The position numbers and the translations under genes are program-made. A stretch of 64,000 nucleotides of DNA, from positions 14,781,767 through 14,845,766 of the forward strand of contig CM060072.1 in the NCBI GenBank assembly GCA_030533445.1. The letters are read 5' to 3'. The DNA comes from Cyprinodon diabolis. Taxonomy: Eukaryota; Chordata; Actinopteri; Cyprinodontiformes; Cyprinodontidae. Below are positions 54,982-64,000 of this stretch, piece after piece. The notes beneath the pieces were generated by a model. That model searched no databases, was not told the DNA's origin, and worked only from the letters and a program-made list of their open reading frames with translations. Numbering within the stretch: the first letter of the stretch is position 1; the number at the start of each line of letters is the position of its first letter.

Positions 54982-57900
54982 ATAATGGGGACTAAAAGCC
55001 CCTGTGGATACATTTAAAGCCAAACTGACGTATTCTAAATTCTTTAGAGTATTTTAATTAAAGTACTGTTATTTATCCCCATCAGCTACCTTATTGTAAA
55101 ACATAATATAATATTGAACAAGGTTTGGCCTGAAAACGATGCCATCAGTAGATTTTTTTAGAACTAGTAAATGATAATAGCTGTGCAGCGTACTTTGTAT
55201 GAAGGCGCTCTACCTGTGTAATAGGATTGGAGTCACGTGCCACAGCTAAGAAAACAAAAACAATTTATAAATAGTTAGATTTACTCAATGAAGTTATTCA
55301 ATTGTTTAAATATGAGCCCTAAATCACAGCGGTTCTCACAAATCTTATAAAGTTTTCAATTTAATTTGTAGAACATGCATAAATCTTGTTTGAGGTGTAT
55401 ACAGTGTATAAATATTACAGTTTATTGCTGCAGCTTATAAATTGAACCTTCAGTTTAAAAAAATAGCAGTTAAAACATCTCATGTTTGGGGTAATAACTT
55501 GTTAATTTAAAAGAAATGTATTTTTATAAATATACTGTGACACAGACCCTCATTACTTTTTACAGTTGATTGATGGGAGTACCAATGAATGTAATAAGTT
55601 TCCCGATCTTTAGAATGAAAAAAAGAAAAGAAAAAACAGCATTCATACGAAGCATGTTTTCCAGCATATGTTGGGATGGCATTTATGTTACTAAAGCATT
55701 TATTAAAAAATGGAACTGTGCAGAACAAGTCAGTACAAGAACAAAGGTTTATCATGCCACCATACACAGCCAGGAGGGTCATAATGGGAGAGAAATATCC
55801 AGAAGAAACATTGGAGACCATCTGCATCCCAGATGAGGCCAAAACAGCATAGAGACGGTTCACTGGACACAGTTTTAACACTACATAGTCTCCTGCTAAT
55901 GTGAATCCAATAATAATGAGAAGAGGGTGACTAAATGTAATAATGTTTAATATTGTGGAGTTAGATACTCCATGTTCCTTCTAACTCAGTTTAGTTTGGA
56001 TACAACAGCTCTCCGGTCCTGAATAAAGAGTGTCAGAGGCAGACATCATGACCCCAGATCTTTCTCAGATGTTCCGGCTCGTCTGACCGACGTTTCCTGT
56101 AATGTTTGCTTATAGAAACAGAGGATGATATTTCTCTGACGTAGGGGCCACATCGTTTCGAGCAGAACTTTTCTCAGGAGATCGCTATGGTTACTGCTTT
56201 ATGGGGGCATGCTGTAACTACTCCGCTCCTCATGCTTCTAGCCCTTGACCCAGTTTGAGAATAAATTCAAGGCCCTGACAGAACCAGTTTCTATGGAAGG
56301 AGATGAAGTTGAAAGCCATCCATTTGTGCCGCTTTGCTTTAACTTTCCAGCTGAATGCATCATTTTTCATACTGTATACTTTACAATTAACCTTCTTCGA
56401 TAACAGATGTCGCTCATTAGGAAAAAGATGTCTTTAAATGAGTCAGAGAAAGAACAGGGTGACTTTTGCTTGAGCTGAGATTTTGAGTGGTGATGGCAGC
56501 TGTTGCATAATCATAACCGAAGAGAAGTTGGAGATTAATTGAACGTCTGCAGCAGCCTTTCAGAGGTGCCAAGTTTTTAATGACTGCAATGAACCATTTT
56601 GAAGCAGCTTAAAATAAAGTGACATAGTCTAAACTGACGTAAAAATCTTATTCTGTTGTATAATCGGCAGCAAACCAGCAGTCTGACAGGATCACGGTGT
56701 TCTTGTGACTGTAGTCAGTATACACACATTAGATATTCAGTGAAAATAGGTGATTTGATTATTTGCAGAAAAAAAATAAACATTGTTTTATTCATTAAAC
56801 AAAAGGCGTGAGAATTTTTTTAAATTTGAAGAAAAATGTTGGACACCTTTGAGTCATCAGCGTGATGCTTGTTGTATCCATCTACTGGTCTCTAATATCG
56901 GCCTCAGGACAGTTTTCCAGCTCTTACACCATGAGGTTTTCAGGGAGCACTGTTTCTCTCTTAATTAGGGCTGGGCAATTAATTAACAAAATTTATTAAT
57001 CGCATTTTTAATGTATGTGAAGATTTCATTTTTGAAAAAATCTCGATAAATTTTCACCAATCCATTCCTGTTCCTTCAATGGCTCAGGTTAAAATTTGTT
57101 CAAAAAGTGATTAATCATATTTGGGAGGAAAAAAATCTTAGATTAGAGATTAGATTTGGTCCTAATATGGTCTTAATATAAGGTTATTTTCCTGGAATTC
57201 TGTTTTCAATTCAAATGTAGACTCCTTAGTCCAAAGATCATTACTCCAGAAATCCTGGTATTTGTCTACCTTCCCTCTGGCAAATTTAAGTCAGGCCATA
57301 ATATTTTATCCTATAGATGAAAGTTTTTCTGCTTCAGCACCTCTCAGTAAACGTCTGCAGTCTCTGATGTACAGGCAGACACTTTTATAAACACAGTAGA
57401 CAATCTATATATAGTCTGCTTTTGGTTTTACCACATTTTACAATATTGGAGACTTCTTTGAGCATCTTGTTGTCAGCTTTAGGAGAGAAATTGCTTGGTA
57501 ATTTTTAGGGTCTGTGTATTTTCTGGAGTTCTGTGGCTGGTTTCAAACAGTTCAGAGACCCATCTAAATATATTACAAGACTCATTGCTTAAAGCTTCTC
57601 TGAAGGCATCAGGCATCTCATTCATTCCAACCATGATATTCTCTTTTACCTCAGTGGGATGCTCGCCAGGCTAAATGTCTGAGGGTTAAACAGAGCAAAT
57701 CCTCCTTCAAAACAGTGATGTACCTCTGTGTTATTGCAGCCATTTTAATAGGAATTAAATAGGAGGGTTATCCTGATTTATTCCTCACCAGATCCTGCAA
57801 TTTCTATTACACTTTAAATACATTTCATAACGCTTGCATTGTTGACTCTCTGTAAATGTTAAATATTCATGCACCCATATCCTTTAGAGAAAAACAGGCT

Positions 57901-58499
57901 CTCCATGATGACGCCTGGAGGTGTTTGGGCAACACACCCACAGGTGTTTGGGCAACACTGTGGACAAGCTCAGGCTTTGCTCAGAAAGTACAGGCATCAT
58001 AGTTCTCAAAAAAAACAAACAACCCTCGGTATTTTTCATCTTTCTTTTTTTTGTGTGCAAGCTTTATAAGTTATTGATTTATTATAAAATGCGGCCTTGA
58101 CCACTTAATGTTTTTCTGTCTGTAGAGATCGAGTTTAGGCAAGTCTATACAATTTTGCTGCCTTGATTTAAATTTTTTAGCTGCCAAAATTCAGTTTGGT
58201 TTTCTGCTGTTATAGTTTATCTAACAAGTATTAAAGTTTTGAGCTATTGTTGCCTCTTCTTCCTCTAAAACCTGTACCTTGTTGTTTTCTTAAGTCTAAA
58301 TTCAGCAATTAATGTCTGTAAACCTAAGAGCTGGTTGTGCATTTTGGATCAATAGTTTCTGAACTATTCCAAGCAGCCTATTAACAACCATGCCACCTTT
58401 AAAGTAATCTATGTCCTCTTCAATCCCCATTTATTCAGTGGTTTATTTTCAGGTGGTGTTTATATTTGCAGAGAGGACACACTGGAAGAAGAACATTTT
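54982..58499. other. Non-coding intronic sequence
   Basis: A possible hAT-like end, AGGGCTGGGCAATTAATTAA, occurs at about 56967. The 124-codon minus-strand open frame at 55507-55881 matches nothing I know and is probably fortuitous. Confidence 0.4.
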
Positions 58500-58870
58500 A
58501 GCTATAATGTTAATATTTTTTTCAATCTTGGTATATTTAGTGCTCTATGGGCCGGATTTATCAAAGGTTTGCGTGTATTAAAACGTGAGCTATTTCATTG
58601 CGCACGCTAAAAAATGTACAAACTGATCTATCAACAGCGTGCTAAAAGGATTTGGTCTTTAAAACGTGCTAAATAGCGCCTCTTATCCATTTAGTACTTT
58701 TTCAGCAATGAATATTCAATATGGGGCGTTTACACGCAAAAGTGCGTCTTGTGGGAGGAGAACATGTAAATATATTAATTTAGCACTAGCAAAGTGATTT
58801 ATCAAACCTGAAAGCAATTTTGCTAACGGTATCTGACTCTATATTTAACACGTTTCAAAAGAAGGTGCAA

Positions 58871-60009
58871 ATGGTCTGTATGCGTAATTGCGCACACATG
58901 GCAGCGGTAATTGTCGCAAGAAGGAGACATCGAAATGAAGCAAGGAGACGCAGAGAACGCATTTTTTCACTCCGTGTGAATATTTTTGGAATGAACGAGG
59001 AAACGATCATCAAAACGTATCATTTATCCAGCATTGCTATTTTGGAGCTGTTGGGGGAACTCCGAATGGATTTGGAGCCAGCCACAAGGAGGACCCACGC
59101 AACACCAGATATCACAAAACTCCTTGCAACGTTGCACTTTTTTGCATCTGGGTCATTCCAGCGTACGATTGCAGCAAGAGCTGGGATCTCCCAATCTAAT
59201 TTTTCAGAAGTGCTGTCCGACGTTCTAAATGCCATGTGTCGCCGTATGAGAAAGGTCATTAGGTTTCCACACAACCGGCAGTCACTAAATGACACCAAAC
59301 AAGGCTTTTTTGCAATCGCTGGATTTCCCGGAGTGATTGGAGCGATTGATTGCACCCATGTTCAACTTGTGCCCCCTGCAGAAAGTGAGCATGTGTATAG
59401 GAATCGCAAACACATGCATTCTTTGAATGTGCAGTGCGTTTGTGATGCCCAAGGCATCATTACCAACGTTGTGGCAAAATATCCCGGGTCAGTGCATGAC
59501 TCTTTCATTTTAAGAAACAGCTACCTGTTTTCCAAGTTGCGTGATGGAGAGTTTGGAGATGGCTGGCTTGTAGGTGAGTCAAATATTTAGAAAAAGAAAT
59601 AATTTCTTCATCAGTGTCGTATTCACCCAGATTTCTTTTTTAAGGTGACTGTGCATACCCCCTACATCCCTTCCTCCTGACACCCGTTCTCAACCCGACC
59701 ACTGCTGGAGAAATTGGATACAATGAGGCCCATATTCGCACCCGGAACATTGTGGAGCGCACCTTTGGGATCTTGAAGAGCAGGTTCCGATGTTTGGACC
59801 GTACTGGTGGAGCACTGCTGTACAAGCCAGAAAAAGTTGCCCAGATTGTAGTGACCTGCTGCATGCTTCATAACATTGCCAAACAACACGGGCTGGAGCA
59901 TGACGCCCTACCGGAGAATCCCGACCTCCCCTCTGCGCCTGTGGAGCAACATGCCAATACTGCGGGAATGCGTATGCGCAAAAATCTCATCCACAGTCAC
60001 TTCTTGTGA
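58871..60009 (+). CDS. Harbinger transposase (HARBI1-like, DDE_Tnp_4), two exons
   Basis: Exon 1 ends at 59573 (GTA G before GTGAGTC). A 71-bp GT-AG intron follows, and exon 2 runs 59645-60009, giving 355 aa with no stop or frameshift. Residues of the DDE nuclease are D160 (PGVIGAIDCTHVQL), D236 (GDCAYPLHPFLL, across the splice) and E272 (RNIVERTFGILKSRF). An N-terminal helix-turn-helix region precedes (GSFQRTIAARAGISQSNFSE). The catalytic enzyme cuts and pastes the element and in this family needs the Myb-like partner for nuclear import and binding. Start: ATG 58871 was taken as the first ATG; ATGs at 58880 and 58898 are alternatives. Its closest host relative is HARBI1, but the terminal repeats show it is part of a transposon. 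Confidence 0.9.
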
Positions 60010-60270
60010 GCCATTTGGTATGTGCATTTTTCTACAGGCCAATACAAAACACCTGTGTTTTTTTTTTTTTTTGAGGGGGTGGGGGTGTCACTGTAACATT
60101 TAAATTTCTTAATGCACTAGTTTGTACAAACTACTAGTTTGAGCATCTAATTATGTTAAGTCCAGCAAAAGTTACACTTCCTTTAGATTAAGCAACATGG
60201 TAAAAGAAATATAGCCTTTTTTCCCCCACAAAGTGAAGAATCAAACAGACAACTTAAGTGTTGCAAGTAT

Positions 60271-61221
60271 TTATTTGTATCTCCTTTTATGCAGGTGGAA
60301 CTTGCCCACAGTGCGCACTCCTTCCTCTGCGGTTCCTGGCTGCCTATTTGTTGCTGTGCCACTTTGTTGAGCCGTTTCTCCACCTGGATTGGGGGTAGTC
60401 ATTGGCCGCATCCCTTCCCGTATCCCTCTTGCCACAGAATTGACAGCCATCGTCAGGGCAGACACTGCAGAGACCATCTGTCTGCAGTGGGTGGCTATGG
60501 TCTGAGTGTCGCGCCTTGCCGCCCGTGCCAACGTTGATGCCACACGCATCTCCCGTGCAATTGTCTGCAGGGCTGCAGACTGTTTTTTTTTGTTCTTGCA
60601 GCAACTCCAAATCAATATGTTCCAGGCTCATACGAGGCCTCACGGGGGTGGCAGCTGCTACGGGGGGATTTGATGATGGCTGGACCTCTGATGCAGATTC
60701 TAAATGTAAAGCAAATGTTTAGTTACGTATTTGACTTGAAACAGCATTAAATTCACAGGTGGTGCATTCTTTTCAGTTCTGAATAAATCTTTTCAATAAA
60801 CCTTTTCTGAGATTGTGCACCTACCGTGTCCTGCTGTTTGGTCAAGTGTGTCATACCCGGCAATCCCAGTGATTTGCTCCTCACAGAGCGTCAGCTGTAC
60901 TTGTTCCTCAATGCTGGTCAGAGGCATCTCATCTACTGTGCCCCCTCCTGTTTTGTTCGCAGATGTTTTGTTATATGCCAGTTTTTCTTTGGTTCGCCTT
61001 CTAATATCCTGGTATCTTCTTTTTACTTCATCCACTGTTCGCAAGGTTTCACCAACAGCGTTTACTTTATGACAGATTTGTTCCCATATCGCGTTCCTCT
61101 GTGTGACAGTCACACCTCTTTGCTGTAGCCCACTTAAATGTTTGTTGGCTTCATCCACCAACACCTCCATTTCCATGGGGTCGAATTTTCTTTTGCGCTT
61201 TCTGCTGCCCGAACTCGCCAT
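60271..61221 (-). pseudogene. Harbinger Myb/SANT-like accessory protein, one homopolymer frameshift
   Basis: Exon 1 (61221-60825) starts MASSGSRKRKRKFDPMEMEV and has a Myb/SANT-like trihelix: VLVDEANKHLSGL, RNAIWEQICHKVNAVG, VDEVKRRYQDIRRRTKEKLA. The donor is G then GTAGGT at 60824, and exon 2 begins at 60699 after TTTAG. Exon 2 encodes SLEHIDLELLQEQ and then meets a run of nine A (T at 60583-60591 on plus). Read as nine, it gives a cysteine-rich unlikely frame ending at 60344. Read as eight, it gives a helical alanine/arginine-rich tail (TIAREMRVASTLARAARR) ending at 60271. The latter fits a coiled C-terminus better. The partner normally binds the element ends and the transposase. Confidence 0.75.
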
Positions 61222-61412
61222 GCCGCAAACCACAAAATGCGCAAAACCATCATTTAAATAGGGCGTCTCCAACAGTTTTGCACCTGCCACCAGTTACGCA
61301 ATCACTCTTGTTAAATCACCCGCAAACCATGGTTCAGCCCCTCGCGCAAAATTCCAGTTTGCGAGCGCAAATTACTGCACGCAAAATTGGATCTTGATAA
61401 ATCCGGCCCTAT

Positions 61413-61537
61413 GAGTTTTTCTGTCAGCTACAGGCATGTAAAATTAACCAAATTAACCATTAATCGATTACTAAATTAGATGACGATTGCTTCAATGATT
61501 GATTAATCATGATTAATCCGATTATTTGTTTCACCCT
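61413..61537 (-). mobile_element. hAT-like MITE remnant hosting the Harbinger element
   Basis: On the minus strand this reads AAGGGTGAAACAAATAATCG to TGCCTGTAGCTGACAGAAAA, matching the MITE at 35860-36189. The match continues across the Harbinger insertion at about 58500-58548 (GAGCACTAAATATACCAA on minus). The far end was not found. Confidence 0.6.
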
Positions 61538-62512
61538 TACTATTGATGATAAAACCATGGATTTGCTATTTTTCTTGTTACAGACTCCAACTGACCATAA
61601 AAGTTGACAATATATGTCTAATTTACAAGTAGATATGATCAGTCTTCAATGAAAAATCTGTATTTTTTGCTAAAGTAAAAGGAACAGTGAGCCGTGATAA
61701 TGGATAAAATTTTTATGTTAAAAAGTTATTGAGGTGTATGAGAGAAAAAAAAAAAAAGTTCAGAAAGTGCATCATGAATAATCTGGATATATTCTGTCCA
61801 GTGTTGCCTAGGAAATAACTAAGTCACTTTTAGATACATTTAATTAATTCCCTCAGATGATCTTCACCAAGGAGGTTTGTAGCTGCTGTAGTTTCCATGG
61901 AAAAGATTTAAGAATTAAAGTTAGAATTTGTTGTAGAGGTGAAGACAAGTAAAAGAAATACATTAGTTGTTTTAGCATTCTTTGTTACATTTAATAGATC
62001 CCTAGCAGAGCAGTATTTGTATTTTCCTATGGCAGGATTAAACATATGCACTTTCCCAAAACCATGCACAGGTCCTCCACCCATGCACAAGGCCAATTCA
62101 AGTGCACTGAAACAACTTCTGCTCTGTGTTTTCATTAATACCGGGGCATCACCTAAGAAAACATGTATTGTTCTGACATGTCTTTTTTTGCTTTTTGTAA
62201 AATTGGGTGGAATGAGGTAGTAATATACTTAATCAATGTGTCACAATGTCAATGAGGGGAAAAAAAGGGTAACATATTTTTCCTTCTTTCGATCAAATAA
62301 TTATTTTTATTGATATAAACAGTAAAAATCTGTATTCTTCTGCAGATTTAGATCCCGCTTCAGTAAACACCAACATTTATTATATCCCTTTTGGCTTGTG
62401 ATTATTTTTGCGCTTTTTCCACGCTTGATACACGACTCTTCTTCTTTCTTTTTGCATCATCCATCTGGTTTTGCTGACTGGCTTTTCTCCGATGCTGAAG
62501 ACATGACCCCTG
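61538..62512. other. Non-coding intronic sequence
   Basis: No gene or repeat recognised. Confidence 0.4.
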
Positions 62513-62903
62513 GCTCACACTGACTCCGGTCTTATCGTTGCGGTGCGGTGGGTGCGGCGCCGCAGTGATTCCAAGTCATTAAAAAGACGTAAACCTCTCT
62601 CACCAGCTGCTGAGCTGTCCGGCTGCGGTTACCGAGACACTCCGGCGCTGCAGAAAATTCAGCAAGAAAGCTATCCTTGCGGCGTGCCGGAGCCCGCCGC
62701 AACAAGCTCTCGCAAATATCCTTATTTGGGCCGTGTTATCGCGTGAAGTTATGTGAACTCAAGTGAACTTCTGTTAAATCTCCGGACCTGTTGCCGGAGC
62801 CGCAGAGCCGCACCGCACCGTAGTCAAAAGGGCGGTGTGAGAGGGGGTGTGCGGGAGTTGCGGTCTCCGTCGGCTCGGTAACCGCATCGGAGCCAGTGTG
62901 AGC
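62513..62903. repeat. CpG-rich palindromic segment, candidate MITE
   Basis: The outer ends GCTCACACTGACTCCGG and, reversed, GCTCACACTGGCTCCG are inverted repeats. Internally GCGGTTACCGAG pairs with CTCGGTAACCGC and TGCGGTGCGG pairs with CCGCACCGCA. The segment is far richer in CG than its flanks. A 67-codon plus-strand open frame (from GTG near 62543) has no recognisable relatives. No clear target duplication was seen. A CpG-island promoter is the alternative. Confidence 0.5.
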
Positions 62904-63017
62904 AAAGGGTAAGGCTCCATCACGTCCCTCATTTCACTGCGCTGCACACTGAGATATTGCACGTTGCGCTTGTGCAATATCACACCTTATGGTAATAGGA
63001 TCTTATTAAGCTAAAAT

Positions 63018-63355
63018 AGGGCTGAATGATTTTGTCAAAAATTTGAAATGTGGTTATTTTTAACCAATATAGCAAATGTGATTTTATTTAGATTTTCGTG
63101 AGTTTGAAAACTTGCTTATTCAGACTTGCTTTAAGGCCTATACTGTAACATTTTTTGTGAAAAGGTACTTACTTTTACTTGCATGCATCTAGCTGCAACT
63201 CTATCTTTTTGTGTTGAGGCAACCCCACTAAGAAACTAGGTGTATTTCACTTGTTAAATGTAATGTGACCAAAATGAAGTACCTCTGCGATCAGAAAATT
63301 GCATTTTGTTAAATTGCGATTGTATTGCAAATGCAATTAATTGCTCAAACCTATG
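63018..63355. mobile_element. Possible hAT-like MITE
   Basis: Starts TAGGGCTGAATGATTTTGTC and ends, on the other strand, AGGTTTGAGCAATTAATTGC, with AT-rich, GCGATT-containing interior typical of such teleost MITEs. The terminal match is weak and the duplication unclear. Confidence 0.4.
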
Positions 63356-63479
63356 CCATTGATATGTCATTGTTACAAAAACATAGTGTTAAACTCAGAA
63401 ATCAGGCATGATAATCCATCAGCCATGGTAATATGAATGCAACCAGAGGGAGCTACCAGTTTAGAGTGACTATTCCTCT

Positions 63480-63812
63480 ACAAAACAGCTAAAAGACTGA
63501 ATTCCTTTAAATTAAGGCTGAAAACCCATCTCTTCATAGCTGCCTCTGATTAGTAGCCCGCAAAAAAATCCAGGTGAAAAACCATCTCCCTATAATTTTT
63601 ACATGTATCTGGTTGTTAATTTTTTAATACTATATCAATTTTTTAAATAATTTCTGTCTACCTAATTTATGCTTGTAATCATTTTATTGCATATTTTCTG
63701 ATGTTTCTTTATGACATAAATCACTTCAAATAGCATTGCCGCTAGACTGTGCTTCAAATACCCTTGCCCCTAAAATGTGCTATACAAATACATTTTTACT
63801 TACTTACTCTTC
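63480..63812 (+). repeat. L2-like LINE 3' end
   Basis: Starts with coding remnant FKLRLKTHLFIAA (the C-terminus of L2-type ORF2) and continues through a 3' UTR to AAATGTGCTATACAAATACA and a TTACTTACT tail. The 5' portion of the LINE is absent. Confidence 0.65.
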
Positions 63813-64000
63813 AATTTAGCTTTGATAAAATGTAAATTTTTAACTTGACTTTAGATAGCTTGATTCTGAGTCACACATAAACATTTCTATGCAATACCTC
63901 TAACTACATTCTCTCTGATGTATGCCCATGTATCAATCTTTATATGTTATGTAACATAAACCGAGATCTACTCCTAATTGTTTAGGAGGATTGAAGTTTG
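63813..64000. other. Non-coding end of window
   Basis: Nothing recognised. Confidence 0.4.

Larger units (their letters stand above)
58549..61409. mobile_element. PIF/Harbinger transposon, 2861 bp, both genes present
   Basis: Perfect 16-bp terminal inverted repeats, GGGCCGGATTTATCAA, are flanked by a 3-bp duplication TAT (58546-58548 and 61410-61412), as expected for PIF/Harbinger insertion. Two convergent genes lie inside: a transposase on plus and a Myb/SANT-like protein on minus, the standard two-gene Harbinger layout. Subterminal regions hold repeated motifs such as CGTGCTAAA on the left and GCGCAAA on the right, possible binding sites for the accessory protein. It inserted into an older hAT-like MITE, whose sequence continues at 61413. 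Confidence 0.93.

Noticed and set aside
55507..55881. 124-codon minus-strand open frame that could be a small gene.
   Set aside because: Composition is low-complexity in places, no known motif or splice context, and the overlapping plus frame is equally open.

Overview
The window looks like nuclear DNA of a ray-finned (teleost) fish. It holds vertebrate-type exons with GT-AG introns in an AT-rich, transposon-dense background. I do not assign a species or order. Two host genes can be supported. smg8 (nonsense-mediated-decay factor) lies complete on the minus strand as five coding exons from 9837 down to 4831. ppm1e (PPM-family Ser/Thr phosphatase) is represented on the plus strand only by its first coding exon, 19206-19387. 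Both families are linked on human chromosome 17q22, so the pairing looks like retained vertebrate synteny, here in head-to-head orientation.

The 9.4 kb between the two start codons is a nested insertion site. The RNase H/zinc-finger end of a LINE begins about 120 bp upstream of the smg8 ATG. It is split once by a 953-bp inverted-repeat element full of short tandem repeats, with a 5-bp target duplication. It is split again by a 1605-bp Tc1-like element, with a TA duplication. Removing both insertions restores the LINE reading frame. A 1.26-kb hAT-like element with an 8-bp duplication and an L2/SINE-type 3' tail follow before the CpG-rich ppm1e promoter.

From 19.4 kb to the end no second ppm1e exon was recognised, so this 45 kb is probably the long first intron of ppm1e. 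It contains a decayed Ty3/gypsy retrotransposon (22.7-26.3 kb, minus), three tRNA-headed SINE copies or fragments in the window as a whole, a U1 snRNA-like sequence (51290-51452), several hAT-type MITEs including one that keeps a BED-finger reading frame, a 90-bp foldback MITE with 9-10 bp duplications, LINE fragments, and microsatellites.

The best-preserved mobile element is a 2861-bp PIF/Harbinger transposon (58549-61409) with 16-bp perfect terminal repeats and a TAT duplication. Its two-exon transposase is uninterrupted and keeps a DDE triad. A convergent Myb/SANT-like accessory gene appears broken only by one homopolymer slip. I found no prokaryotic-style system, CRISPR array or rRNA. The most unusual items are the Harbinger element, the nested LINE locus beside smg8, the U1-like/SINE pair and the ORF-bearing inverted-repeat element.
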